A stretch of 64,000 nt of DNA from positions 34,851 to 98,850 of the forward strand of contig JBDWGM010000125.1 in assembly GCA_039975755.1 (NCBI GenBank), written 5' to 3'. Source of the stretch: JABSSA01 sp039975755. Its GTDB lineage: Bacteria; Pseudomonadota; Alphaproteobacteria; Rhodobacterales; Rhodobacteraceae. Below, in pieces: positions 25,242 to 33,551 of this stretch; the first letter of the stretch is position 1, and the number at the start of each line of letters is the position of its first letter. The position numbers were made by a program, and so were the translations under genes. The notes under the pieces are model-generated. The model saw only the letters and a list, made by a program, of their open reading frames with translations, was not told where the DNA came from and did not search any database.

Positions 25242-25646
25242 ATGACACCCGCCGCAGCAACGGACATCCTGAACGAAAATTTCGCCGCGTGGGTGCGTGC
25301 TTTGTCGCCTGAAATTACCGACATTGGACCAGAATGCGCCATTCTAAAAATCACTGTGACACCAGACATTTCACGCGTCGGGGGCATCGTCTCAGGCCAA
25401 GCCTTGGCGACGTTGGCGGATACATCGATGGTATTTGCGTGCTTTGGCCACTTTGATGCGCTTGAGCTTGTCTCAACAGTCACATTGGATACACAGTTTT
25501 TGCGTCCTGCGTCGGGTGATCATATTGTTGCAAAAGCTGAAGTCACCCGCGCCGGGCGTGGCATGGTTTTTGCACGTTGCGCATTATCAAGTGAACCGGA
25601 TGGCAAAACCGTTGCTTTGGCAACCGCAACCTTTGCAAGGACTTAA
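25242..25646 (+). CDS. PaaI-family hot-dog thioesterase
   Basis: Protein of 134 residues. GGAGG at 25231-25235 points to ATG 25242, although the frame opens earlier at 25191. The 4HBT hot-dog core is visible: GGIVSGQALATLADTSM (substrate helix with Asp), then VTLDTQFLRPASGDHIVAKAE and ARCALSSEPDGK. Such enzymes hydrolyse acyl-CoA or aryl-CoA thioesters and often relieve blocked CoA. It starts the run thioesterase, lipoprotein, YdcZ protein with gaps of 6 and 9 bases. Confidence 0.85.
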   Translation: MTPAAATDILNENFAAWVRALSPEITDIGPECAILKITVTPDISRVGGIVSGQALATLADTSMVFACFGHFDALELVSTVTLDTQFLRPASGDHIVAKAEVTRAGRGMVFARCALSSEPDGKTVALATATFART

Positions 25647-25652
25647 AAACGA

Positions 25653-26336
25653 ATGCTCTTACGATTGACGATTTCTTGCGCTTTACTTCTAAGCAGCTGC
25701 GGACGCCCTTTGACCGAAGCGGAAATTGCCTTTTCCGACACCATTCATGGTGACCAGTTGGACGTGTCCAAAGTCCGCCTGATCCACGGCGCTCCAACAC
25801 GAGCCGTCACGTTTAAACGCCCTGTGCGTCCTCGGGTGACCTGCCGCGAAAACATTTTGCCTCCGTCAAAGTCGGAAACTGTGACCGGCAAACCGGCGGC
25901 TGTCGCATTATGGAACCGAGTCTTATTTGATCGCGATTGGTATTTGGACGATTATCTGCCCGAATACCCTGATGAGATTGGATTGATCGCGGCGATGTTG
26001 TTGGCCCATGAATTGACCCATGTCTGGCAGTGGCAAAACCGCGAAAAGACCGGATATTCGCCACTGAAGGCAGCGCGCGAACACCAAAGAAGCGCGGACC
26101 CCTATCTGTTTGATACCTCAAACGACGCCGCTTTTCTGGATTACGGATATGAACAACAGGGCAGCATCGTCGAAGAATTCGTATGCTGCCGGGCTCTTGA
26201 TCCAACCGGAGCCCGTACAGAGCGCCTGCATGATTTGATTTCGCAAACCATGCCCGTCGCACCCCTTCCCCAGTCACGCCCTTATAGCGTTCGTTTGCCA
26301 TGGGATGGTGTGGAACTGGATGGCATCTGCGCCTAG
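25653..26336 (+). CDS. Putative lipoprotein with HExxH zinc-protease-like motif
   Basis: Protein of 227 residues. A lipoprotein signal ends at LLSSC (Cys16), so lipidation and membrane attachment are likely. The motif HELTH at 119-123 (AHELTHVWQW) matches the HExxH zinc-binding site seen in gluzincin and DUF4157-like proteins, and the EQQGSIVEEF segment near 167-176 could hold the third ligand. Activity is not proven and some families keep HELTH without known protease function. It begins 6 bases after the thioesterase and is followed by a YdcZ-like gene. Confidence 0.72.
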   Translation: MLLRLTISCALLLSSCGRPLTEAEIAFSDTIHGDQLDVSKVRLIHGAPTRAVTFKRPVRPRVTCRENILPPSKSETVTGKPAAVALWNRVLFDRDWYLDDYLPEYPDEIGLIAAMLLAHELTHVWQWQNREKTGYSPLKAAREHQRSADPYLFDTSNDAAFLDYGYEQQGSIVEEFVCCRALDPTGARTERLHDLISQTMPVAPLPQSRPYSVRLPWDGVELDGICA

Positions 26337-26345
26337 GAGATTGCA

Positions 26346-26780
26346 TTGACCTACTACGCACTCACTATGCTGCTGGCAGGCATTGGCATTCCCCTTCTTG
26401 CGGCTTTGAATGCTGCATTGGGCGTCCACATCGGATCACCGGCTGCTGCCGCTGCAGTTCTTTTTGTGGTGGCCTTTTCCGTTGCGGCCACGGCCACCGT
26501 GATCACAGGACCCAAACCGCTTCTTTTGGTGGCGAGCGCGCCCAAACACCTGTTTCTGGCTGGCGCATTAATTGCGTTTTACGTTCTGTCCATCACCTAT
26601 ATCGCGCCTCATTTTGGCATAGGGAATGCAGTGTTTTTCGTATTGCTTGGTCAAATGATTTCGGCCGCAATCATCGACCAATTTGGCTTATTCGGGTCGC
26701 AAGGCGCGTCCCTGACGGTAACGCGCGCTGCAGGAATTGCGATGATGGCTGGCGGGGTCTGGCTGACGCAACGCGGATAA
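26346..26780 (+). CDS. DMT superfamily (YdcZ/DUF606) membrane protein
   Basis: Protein of 144 residues with five hydrophobic segments, the size of DUF606/YdcZ half-transporters. The segments PLLAALNAALGVHIGSP and ITYIAPHFGIGNAVFFVLLGQMISA are the usual family features. The start is TTG 26346 with AGGAGA seven bases upstream. DUF606 members may work as oligomers or pairs; I see no partner next to it. Last gene of the operon, closed by a hairpin directly after the stop. Confidence 0.78.
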   Translation: MTYYALTMLLAGIGIPLLAALNAALGVHIGSPAAAAAVLFVVAFSVAATATVITGPKPLLLVASAPKHLFLAGALIAFYVLSITYIAPHFGIGNAVFFVLLGQMISAAIIDQFGLFGSQGASLTVTRAAGIAMMAGGVWLTQRG

Positions 26781-26781
26781 C

Positions 26782-26803
26782 ATACGCAATCGTATATTTT
26801 TTT
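26782..26803 (+). terminator. Rho-independent terminator after the YdcZ-like gene
   Basis: ATACG (26782-26786) pairs with CGTAT (26791-26795) around CAAT, then A and seven T residues. The stem is short but the T-run is good and it starts two bases past the stop codon. Confidence 0.55.
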
Positions 26804-26982
26804 CAATTAAAAACAGAAGATTACTATAATTGTAACGAGGATTGCGCAACAGCGTGATCAACCGTGTTGCAAAAGGGGCTATTTATTACAAGCGTTTCGT
26901 TCCACCTTTAAATCACCGTAGGGCAAAACGTTCTGCGGACCGCACCGCGGTTCTAAACGATCGCTAGGAAAGGATAAATGAA

Positions 26983-27072
26983 ATGCCACGCGTCATAGTC
27001 CCAACCGTCTTTGGATTTGCAGCCCTCATGAGTGTCTGGGTTATTACGGCAATCTCATTCACAGGGATGTAA
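26983..27072 (+). CDS. 29-residue single-membrane-span micro-protein
   Basis: An ATG at 26983 with AGGAAAGGA (26967-26975) eight bases upstream opens a 29-codon frame to TAA 27070-27072. The product has a short N-terminus with one Arg, then a continuous hydrophobic stretch (about residues 5-28) able to span the membrane. A perfect-quality terminator follows 28 bases later. A strong ribosome site, short frame and dedicated terminator together suggest a real stand-alone small-protein gene. I do not recognise a family; CydX/CcoQ-like accessory subunits are similar in size but not in sequence that I can tell. Confidence 0.55.
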   Translation: MPRVIVPTVFGFAALMSVWVITAISFTGM

Positions 27073-27100
27073 CCCTCGCATCCCTCAAAGCCACCCTCAC

Positions 27101-27127
27101 AAAACGTCTCCTAAAAGGAGGCGTTTT
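27101..27127 (+). terminator. Rho-independent terminator after the micro-protein gene
   Basis: Twelve-base stem AAAACGTCTCCT (27101-27112) with AGGAGGCGTTTT (27116-27127), loop AAA, a single G-T pair, and a terminal T-run that is part of the stem. Symmetry means it could also act on the minus strand. Confidence 0.8.
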
Positions 27128-27278
27128 ACATTTGGTCTTTGACTGGCGTTATGAGCAAATTACGTCTGCGTTGCTGCATGGATCACCGACAAGCCCCCTC
27201 AACTCAATCAGTTGGAACACATGGGTCACGGATAAATCTCAGACGGATTTCTCGACCGCGATAACCGCTTTCAAAGCC

Positions 27279-27650
27279 TCAGATTGAAAAATCGGTCGAA
27301 CGTTCAGTAGCGCGTTCCTGTACGTCTTGTTTCAGAGCATTCAAAAACGCCGTGCTGGCACTGGCAAACCCCTTGGCCGCACGCATCATCGCCAATCGAT
27401 CCAATTCGCGCGCTTGTGCAACCGCACCGCACGCAAGCGCCTTTTCTGAAAGGCCGCTCCCAAACACTGTTTCTGGATCAGCGCCACACGCTATCTTCTC
27501 GGCTTTCCAATCCGTTTTTGTTTCATATTCGATTGGGCGTTCGAATTTCACTTCCAAATATTTCTGCGCTTCTTCCGCCTGCCGCGCCAAATCGCTTGTA
27601 CGCATCGGACCCTGCTGAATTCCACTCACCAGTGGGTTTAAAGTTTGCAT
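27279..27650 (-). CDS. Hypothetical protein
   Basis: Protein of 123 residues from ATG 27650 (a GTG at 27677 is a possible earlier start). It is hydrophilic and helical, with an alanine-rich C-terminal part (MMRAAKGFASASTAFLNAL) and two cysteines near the middle. There is no signal peptide or recognised domain. The start choice rests on AGGT 12 bases upstream, which is weak. It is alone on its strand between a micro-gene and an AT-rich region. Function unknown. Confidence 0.6.
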   Translation of the reverse strand: MQTLNPLVSGIQQGPMRTSDLARQAEEAQKYLEVKFERPIEYETKTDWKAEKIACGADPETVFGSGLSEKALACGAVAQARELDRLAMMRAAKGFASASTAFLNALKQDVQERATERSTDFSI

Positions 27651-27939
27651 CACACCGTGACCTCGTTGAACCCCCACGATTAAAATGCCAACGAAGTCCT
27701 AACGCAGTGCAAATGGCGGAACACTTCATTGAACTTGGCAGGGTTTTGGCAGTTAAAGTTCAACATTGGCTATATCAACTATTCCAGAGTAGCTATCATT
27801 CTTTCATATTGAAATTCACACTTTCAATTATGCATAACCTCTTGCTTTCTATACGCTTCTTTTAAAACCTTTGGGTATTGATTGACATTTCAACTTATCC
27901 GATGGCAAAACTCTTCATCGAAATTAAATTGAGATTGCT
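27651..27939. other. AT-rich intergenic region
   Basis: Almost 290 bases, clearly richer in A and T than the flanking core genes. A 7-base inverted repeat ATTGAAA / TTTCAAT lies at 27808-27828. A 50-codon frame from about 27712 exists but has no ribosome site and a composition that follows the local bias. The region probably holds the promoter of the VPLPA-CTERM gene. Confidence 0.5.
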
Positions 27940-28626
27940 ATGAAAAACACCATATTAGGACTATTTTTCTTAACCACGCCAATTGTAGCCCAAGCAAATA
28001 CTGTGGTTTTTGACGCAATTTACGAGGTTTCCTCATACGAAATAATCAACGCCCAACTGACGGCTCCCTTAGGAACAGAACTGTTAGATCCCGCCGACTT
28101 CCGATGCTCTGAAGATGTCTCTAATTCAACCGTGGATTGCTTTGGCAATATTGACGTATTGAAGTATGGGTCTTCCCTCGCATTTAATGGTTTTGATTTT
28201 TCAAAACTAACATCACGTTCTCGAATACAAGTCTCCGGGCCAGAGAGCGCGTTTTCGGGAAATACCGGAGTACTCCCGGATGACGTCAAAATCCGTTGCG
28301 AAGGCAGTATCTGTGATATAGATGTTCTTGGCTCAAGCCTTTTCGCTGTAGATCAACTAAGCACTACTGGTTTTTCGTTTAGTGGTGCAACTGGCAGCAG
28401 CGGGGGAACGATTTCATCCTTTGGTGCATCGGCTGTAAATGACTCTAGTTTTTCGGGAACATTAGGTGACTATTTTTTTACAAATTTCGCTACTGGAAGA
28501 GATGCACACTACAACGTCATTGAACTGAACCAATACACTGTACCGGTCCCTTTGCCTGCTTCTGGATTGCTCATGCTTGGGGCATTCGGAATACTCGCGC
28601 GAAAGAAACGCAAGACATCCGCCTGA
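27940..28626 (+). CDS. VPLPA-CTERM sorting-domain surface protein
   Basis: Protein of 228 residues. A signal peptide (residues 1-19, ending in AQA) opens it. The C-terminus has the three-part sorting tail: VPVPLPASG, a hydrophobic span (LLMLGAFGILA) and a basic end (RKKRKTSA). This is the VPLPA-CTERM form of PEP-CTERM, processed by an exosortase and linked to exopolysaccharide in Gram-negative bacteria. The middle is rich in Ser, Gly and Phe with no named domain. Base composition is AT-richer than the neighbours, suggesting transfer. No exosortase gene is in this window. Confidence 0.85.
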   Translation: MKNTILGLFFLTTPIVAQANTVVFDAIYEVSSYEIINAQLTAPLGTELLDPADFRCSEDVSNSTVDCFGNIDVLKYGSSLAFNGFDFSKLTSRSRIQVSGPESAFSGNTGVLPDDVKIRCEGSICDIDVLGSSLFAVDQLSTTGFSFSGATGSSGGTISSFGASAVNDSSFSGTLGDYFFTNFATGRDAHYNVIELNQYTVPVPLPASGLLMLGAFGILARKKRKTSA

Positions 28627-28642
28627 CATTTAAAGGCCCGGC

Positions 28643-30598
28643 TCAAACATCCAATTCTTCAACAAACCGGGCGTTTTCCTGAATGTATTGAAACCTTAGT
28701 TCTGGTTTTTTACCCATCAAACGTTCAACAAGATCGCCGGTTTCGCCCGGTTCGTCTTCGTCGATGCGCACTTGGATCAGTTTCCGAGTGAGGGGGTTCA
28801 TTGTCGTATCTTTCAAATCCTTGGCGTCCATTTCGCCAAGGCCTTTGAATCGGCTCACGTCAATTTTGCCTTTGCCCCCAATGCCTTTGTCCAACCAAGA
28901 ATCGCGTTCTGTTTCATCAAGGCAATAAACGCGTTTCGCGCCTTGGGTCAGGCGGAACAAGGGTGGACACGCCAAATACAAATGACCTGCATCGATCATT
29001 GGGCGCATCTGAGTAAAGAAGAACGTCATCAACAAAGCCGCAATGTGGGCCCCGTCGACATCAGCATCGGTCATGATAATGATTTTTTCGTATCGTAAAT
29101 CATCAACGTTAAACCGAGTCCCCAAGCCGACCCCCAAAGCTTGCGTCAGATCGCTAATCTCTGCGTTTGACCCCAGTTTGGACGAAGCCGCCCCCAGAAC
29201 GTTCAGAATTTTCCCACGCAGCGGCAACAAGGCTTGCGTTTTGCGATCACGCGCCATTTTGGCAGACCCGCCCGCGCTGTCGCCCTCAACAATAAACAAT
29301 TCTGTGCCTTCCCGATTCTGAGAAGAGCAATCCACCAATTTGCCGGGAAGGCGCAGTTTCTTGGTTGCCGATTTACGTTGCGTTTCTTTCTCAGCCCGTC
29401 TTTTCAGGCGCTCTTCGGCACGCAACACAAGGAAATCAAGAATGCTACCCGCAGCTTTGGTGTCGGATGCAAGCCAAGTGTCAAACCGGTCGCGCACCGC
29501 ATTTTCAACAAGCCGTTGCGCCTCGGTTGTGGCGAGACGATCTTTGGTTTGGCCAACGAATTCAGGTTCGCGAATAAAGCAGGACACCAAGGCACACCCA
29601 CCGGTGATCAAATCATCCCGTGTGATTTGGGCCGCTTTCTTATTGCTTGCCAATTCGCCATAGGCCTTGATCCCTTTGAGGATCGCCGCCCAAAACCCGC
29701 TTTCGTGTGTGCCACCTTCTGGCGTTGGGACGGTGTTACAATAGGACTGGATGAACCCATCGCGTGACGGGGTCCAATTGATGGCCCATTCGACCTTACC
29801 CGGAACGCTGAACCGTTCTTGAAAATCGACCGTGCCCGCAAATGGCGTTTCTGAATAGGTCGAAGCGCTGCCAAGGGTTTCGCCCAGATAATCCGCAAGT
29901 CCGCCTGGAAAGTGGAACGTCGCCTCTTGGGGCGTATCACCCTCGACGATTGCCGATTTCCATCTGATTTCAACGCCGGAAAACAGATACGCCTTTGACC
30001 GCACCATCTTTAGCAGACGCGATGGTTTAAACCTGTGATGTCCAAAAATCTTTTCGTCCGCATGGAAGGTGATCGTTGTCCCACGACGGTTTGGCGCTTG
30101 TCCGACTTTTTCGACACCGCCCAAAGGCAGTCCGCGTGAAAACCGTTGTTCGTGCAGTTCCTTGTTTCGGGCAACCTGCACAACCATTGAATCGCTAAGG
30201 GCGTTAACCACAGACGCACCAACGCCGTGCAGACCACCGGATGTTTGATAGGCTTTCCCAGAAAATTTTCCGCCAGCATGAAGCGTACACAAAATAACTT
30301 CTAACGCTGATTGATCTGGAAATTTGGGATGCGGGTCAACAGGAATCCCGCGACCATTGTCACGCACCGATACAGCATAATCCGCATGCAATTCTATTTC
30401 GATCCGGTTGGCGTGCCCGGCCACGGCCTCGTCCATGGAGTTGTCGAGGATTTCGGCGACCAAGTGATGCAGCGCACGTTCATCCGTTCCGCCGATATAC
30501 ATCCCTGGACGTTTTCGGACAGGTTCCAACCCTTCGAGAACCTCGATGGATGAAGCGTCGTAGTCTTCTGTTGCGGCTGAAAGAAGATCGTCGGCCAT
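28643..30598 (-). CDS. parE: DNA topoisomerase IV subunit B
   Basis: Protein of 651 residues from ATG 30598; the longer frame to 30733 adds non-family sequence. The GHKL ATPase shows SIEVLEGLEPVRKRPGMYIGG, EILDNSMDEAV and GGLHGVGASVVNAL. The Toprim motif EGDSAGGSA and DADVDGAHIAALLMTFF lie in the second half. Length and the AALLMTFFFTQMRPMI region fit ParE better than GyrB, which is about 150 residues longer. It decatenates chromosomes together with ParC, which is not in this window. Confidence 0.9.
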   Translation of the reverse strand: MADDLLSAATEDYDASSIEVLEGLEPVRKRPGMYIGGTDERALHHLVAEILDNSMDEAVAGHANRIEIELHADYAVSVRDNGRGIPVDPHPKFPDQSALEVILCTLHAGGKFSGKAYQTSGGLHGVGASVVNALSDSMVVQVARNKELHEQRFSRGLPLGGVEKVGQAPNRRGTTITFHADEKIFGHHRFKPSRLLKMVRSKAYLFSGVEIRWKSAIVEGDTPQEATFHFPGGLADYLGETLGSASTYSETPFAGTVDFQERFSVPGKVEWAINWTPSRDGFIQSYCNTVPTPEGGTHESGFWAAILKGIKAYGELASNKKAAQITRDDLITGGCALVSCFIREPEFVGQTKDRLATTEAQRLVENAVRDRFDTWLASDTKAAGSILDFLVLRAEERLKRRAEKETQRKSATKKLRLPGKLVDCSSQNREGTELFIVEGDSAGGSAKMARDRKTQALLPLRGKILNVLGAASSKLGSNAEISDLTQALGVGLGTRFNVDDLRYEKIIIMTDADVDGAHIAALLMTFFFTQMRPMIDAGHLYLACPPLFRLTQGAKRVYCLDETERDSWLDKGIGGKGKIDVSRFKGLGEMDAKDLKDTTMNPLTRKLIQVRIDEDEPGETGDLVERLMGKKPELRFQYIQENARFVEELDV

Positions 30599-30844
30599 GG
30601 CTGCTGCTCTTTTCTTGTTGGTTGCTTCGATTATGGCAGAGCCAGCCCCTCGGGGGAAGACGGAACCACACATGTTACGGTCGAGATATTCCATACAATA
30701 TCTGCCATGGTCTGTTGATTTGGGGTTTACCAATCAGCTGTCATTGCAACCAATCGTCTTTAGCCAACGCGCTTGGCATCCTTTCATGCGGCGCATATGA
30801 GGATTTGCAGACAAAATGAAGATGTCATTGGGGCAGATGATCGA

Positions 30845-31789
30845 ATGAACGTGAAAGCACAATGTTCAGGTGCGTTGGGTATGATCGCGTTGCTTTGTCT
30901 GATCGCGGGCATCGGTTTTCGATTTGTACCCAATGAAACTCCGGCCAGTGAAATCGCCCGGATCTTTGATTCCCTGTCACCTTGGATTTTGGCGTTTGGG
31001 TTTTTGTTGTGCGTGATCCTCTTCGGGCTTGGTGCGCGTGTGATGGCCTTTGTCCTGAGCTTGGCGATTGTGGTGGGGGCCGTCGAACTGACCTGGTCCC
31101 ATCGACAGCTGAGTTTGCCCAGCCTGCCCGACCAAACACATGACTTGCGCGTGTTGTTCTTTAACCTGCTTGGCGACAATGCAGCTTGGGGTCATCGCAT
31201 CGTTGATGCTGCGATTGAAGAAGACGCGGACATTTTGATCTTTGCCGAAGCGGATGCTGTTTATCCTGCGTTAAAGCGGCTGCGCGAAACGCATGAATTC
31301 GTTTCTCCATGCCCTTATGAGGAATGCGAGGTTCTTGTCGCAACCAAACGCACGCCCAAACGCTTTTGGCGTCTAAGCATCAATGAAGTTTGGGAAAATC
31401 GCTATGCCGTGTCCCAGCTTGAGACAGATAGCGGGAAAAGCGTTTTTGTCGTCGGAAATCATCTCACCAAACCTTGGCTGTCAGGTATAACGGAATCCGA
31501 ACATAAACGATTGGCCGCGCAATATGATTGGTTATCAGGGCCGGTCGTCGCCGTCGGCGATTTCAATTCCGCACCGTGGAGCCTTCCGATGCGGGAACTC
31601 ATGGAACACACAGGGTTTCGTGCATTGCGACGACCACTGGGGACTTGGCCAGTTGTTGCAGGCAATTGGGGTGTCCCGATTGATCAAGTTTTGGTCCACA
31701 ATGGTGCGCGCGTTGTAGAAATGCGCGCCTTCGGGGCCGGCTTTAATTCGAACCATCGCGGTTTCGTTGTCGACATTGTGCTGCCCTAA
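30845..31789 (+). CDS. Membrane-anchored endonuclease/exonuclease/phosphatase family protein
   Basis: Protein of 314 residues. Three hydrophobic segments (about 8-24, 42-60, 63-82) precede an EEP domain from about residue 95: LRVLFFNLL, ADILIFAEAD (catalytic Glu), VVGNHLTKPW, VAVGDFNSAPWS and SNHRGFVVDI. Members of this membrane-bound subgroup are uncharacterised phosphodiesterases or nucleases facing the periplasm. ATG 30845 was chosen as the first codon before the membrane segments; ATG 30797 is possible. It is divergent from parE. Confidence 0.8.
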   Translation: MNVKAQCSGALGMIALLCLIAGIGFRFVPNETPASEIARIFDSLSPWILAFGFLLCVILFGLGARVMAFVLSLAIVVGAVELTWSHRQLSLPSLPDQTHDLRVLFFNLLGDNAAWGHRIVDAAIEEDADILIFAEADAVYPALKRLRETHEFVSPCPYEECEVLVATKRTPKRFWRLSINEVWENRYAVSQLETDSGKSVFVVGNHLTKPWLSGITESEHKRLAAQYDWLSGPVVAVGDFNSAPWSLPMRELMEHTGFRALRRPLGTWPVVAGNWGVPIDQVLVHNGARVVEMRAFGAGFNSNHRGFVVDIVLP

Positions 31790-31811
31790 AGGAAAGCGAT
31801 TGGATTTCCGA

Positions 31812-32804
31812 TCAGCTATGCGCGGGAACGGATGCCAAGTTTTGTGCTTGTTCCCATGCGTTTGGATCAAGCGTTGCGGGATCGTTGATCACCCGGTTTT
31901 GGCCAGGCATGCGCGCACCTGGATCTTGGGCGACGGCCTCTGACAAACCGGCCAGCCGTGCACCAAATGCATCCGACGTGCCCGGATCAATCAATATGTA
32001 ATATTGGCCAAGGTCATGCGGCGGCCCTTCCGGAGCCTTAAGCGGCTTGACGTCCCGGCTTAACACTCCGCCTGTCATGGCAGCAGCCAGAATTTCAGCC
32101 ATAATTCCAAACCCCCATCCTTTTGGACCACCTGTTGACACCAGCGAACCGGCCAATGCGGCTTCGGGATCAGTTGTGGGTTGGCCGTCTTTGTCCAACG
32201 CCCATCCTTCGGGAATGGATGCACCCGCCGCCTTGGCCATGGTTATTTTTCCAAGCGCTACGGTTGTTGTTGACTGGTCAAACTGCATAGCAATGCCGCC
32301 TTCCCCATCTGGCGCAGAAAAGGCAATTGGGTTGGTTCCGATCACACGTGTTTTCCCACCCGGGGCCGCAACAATGGGCGAGGCATTGGTAAATCCAATT
32401 CCGATAAATCCGGCTTGGGCGATCTGTTCCGTAAAGTAACCCAAAGCAGTGCATGTGTGCGCATGACTGATCGACAGGCTCGCAATACCGTACCGTCCGG
32501 CCGCATCTAGCGCGGGCGCTAGGCCATAAGCGAAAGCGGGTTGTGCAAATCCCATTTGTGCATCGACGACAATGCTCGCAGCCCGTGGTGCACTGACTGC
32601 AGGGATCACCTTACCATTGACGCGTCCACTGCGCAGTTGCGCGCAATAGCTTTCCAAATAGTACAATCCACAGATACGATTTCCTGTGGCCTCAGCGCGG
32701 GAAACGGCGCGCGCCACTTCTGCGGCGGGGAATGCGTCTGCCCCATGCGCCATCAATGCCGCCTGAACCACGCGTTCGATTTCTGCCAATGCGACCGTTG
32801 TCAT
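31812..32804 (-). CDS. Ldh family (malate/L-lactate dehydrogenase-like) oxidoreductase
   Basis: Protein of 330 residues of the Ldh_2 family, which uses NAD(P)H without a Rossmann fold. Landmarks: RICGLYYLESYCAQL, SISHAHTCTALGYF (catalytic His), RVIGTNPIAFSAPDG, GGPKGWGFGIMAEILAAAMTGG. The family includes sulfolactate, ureidoglycolate, malate and delta1-piperideine-2-carboxylate reductases, so the substrate is uncertain. It follows lolD by 66 bases on the same strand. Confidence 0.85.
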   Translation of the reverse strand: MTTVALAEIERVVQAALMAHGADAFPAAEVARAVSRAEATGNRICGLYYLESYCAQLRSGRVNGKVIPAVSAPRAASIVVDAQMGFAQPAFAYGLAPALDAAGRYGIASLSISHAHTCTALGYFTEQIAQAGFIGIGFTNASPIVAAPGGKTRVIGTNPIAFSAPDGEGGIAMQFDQSTTTVALGKITMAKAAGASIPEGWALDKDGQPTTDPEAALAGSLVSTGGPKGWGFGIMAEILAAAMTGGVLSRDVKPLKAPEGPPHDLGQYYILIDPGTSDAFGARLAGLSEAVAQDPGARMPGQNRVINDPATLDPNAWEQAQNLASVPAHS

Positions 32805-32870
32805 ATTGCCCTCATCGTCTTGTAAATGACAGAGAGACGCATTTCGCCAGTTCGGTCAAGAGTTGATAGC

Positions 32871-33551
32871 TCAGCCGACTAAATGACCCGCGTCCAGACG
32901 CAATGTTCGATCCATTCGAGCGGCCAGATCAAGGTTATGCGTCGCAATAAGGGCCGACAGCCCGGTACTGCGCACAAGCGACAGCAATGTATCAAACACC
33001 TGATCTGATGTGCCCGGATCAAGATTTCCCGTAGGTTCATCCGCCAATAACAAACGAGGGCGATTGGCCAGTGCACGACAAAATGCAACACGTTGCTGTT
33101 CGCCGCCTGACAATGCAGCCGGGCGATGGCCTGCACGCGCAGCGACACCGACGGTTTCCAACAATTCAAGCGCATAGCGGTCCGCTTGTGCCCGCGTTTC
33201 CCCGGCGACCAGTTGCGGCAACACAATGTTTTCCGACGCGGAGAACTCGGGCAAAAGATGATGGAATTGGTAGACGAACCCAATATCGTCACGGCGGGCT
33301 TGGGTGCGAACACGATCCGATTGCCCTGTCATTTCGCGCCCTGTCAGGTGGACGTGCCCTGTGTCTGGTGCATCCAATAAGCCAGCGATGTGCAAAAGCG
33401 TTGATTTCCCAGCACCAGAGGGCGCGACCAAAGCAACGATTTCGCCTGCGTCCAGCGTCAAATTAATTCCGCGCAGCACGTCAACAGCACCTGCCGATTT
33501 CGGATTGTAGGATTTCGAGATGCCTTTGAGGCTTAAGACCGGATCACTCAT
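32871..33551 (-). CDS. lolD: Lipoprotein-releasing ABC transporter ATP-binding protein
   Basis: Protein of 226 residues. Walker A is APSGAGKST at about 43-51, the signature is LSGGEQQRVA, and Walker B LLLADEPTGNLDP. Length and the MacB/LolD-type linker VYQFHHLLPEFSASENI fit LolD, which powers extraction of outer-membrane lipoproteins to LolA. It overlaps the permease gene by 8 bases. Confidence 0.92.
   Translation of the reverse strand: MSDPVLSLKGISKSYNPKSAGAVDVLRGINLTLDAGEIVALVAPSGAGKSTLLHIAGLLDAPDTGHVHLTGREMTGQSDRVRTQARRDDIGFVYQFHHLLPEFSASENIVLPQLVAGETRAQADRYALELLETVGVAARAGHRPAALSGGEQQRVAFCRALANRPRLLLADEPTGNLDPGTSDQVFDTLLSLVRSTGLSALIATHNLDLAARMDRTLRLDAGHLVG

Noticed and set aside
27712..27865. 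A 50-codon hydrophobic frame in the AT-rich gap
   Set aside because: No ribosome-binding site, and the hydrophobic content follows from local AT richness.
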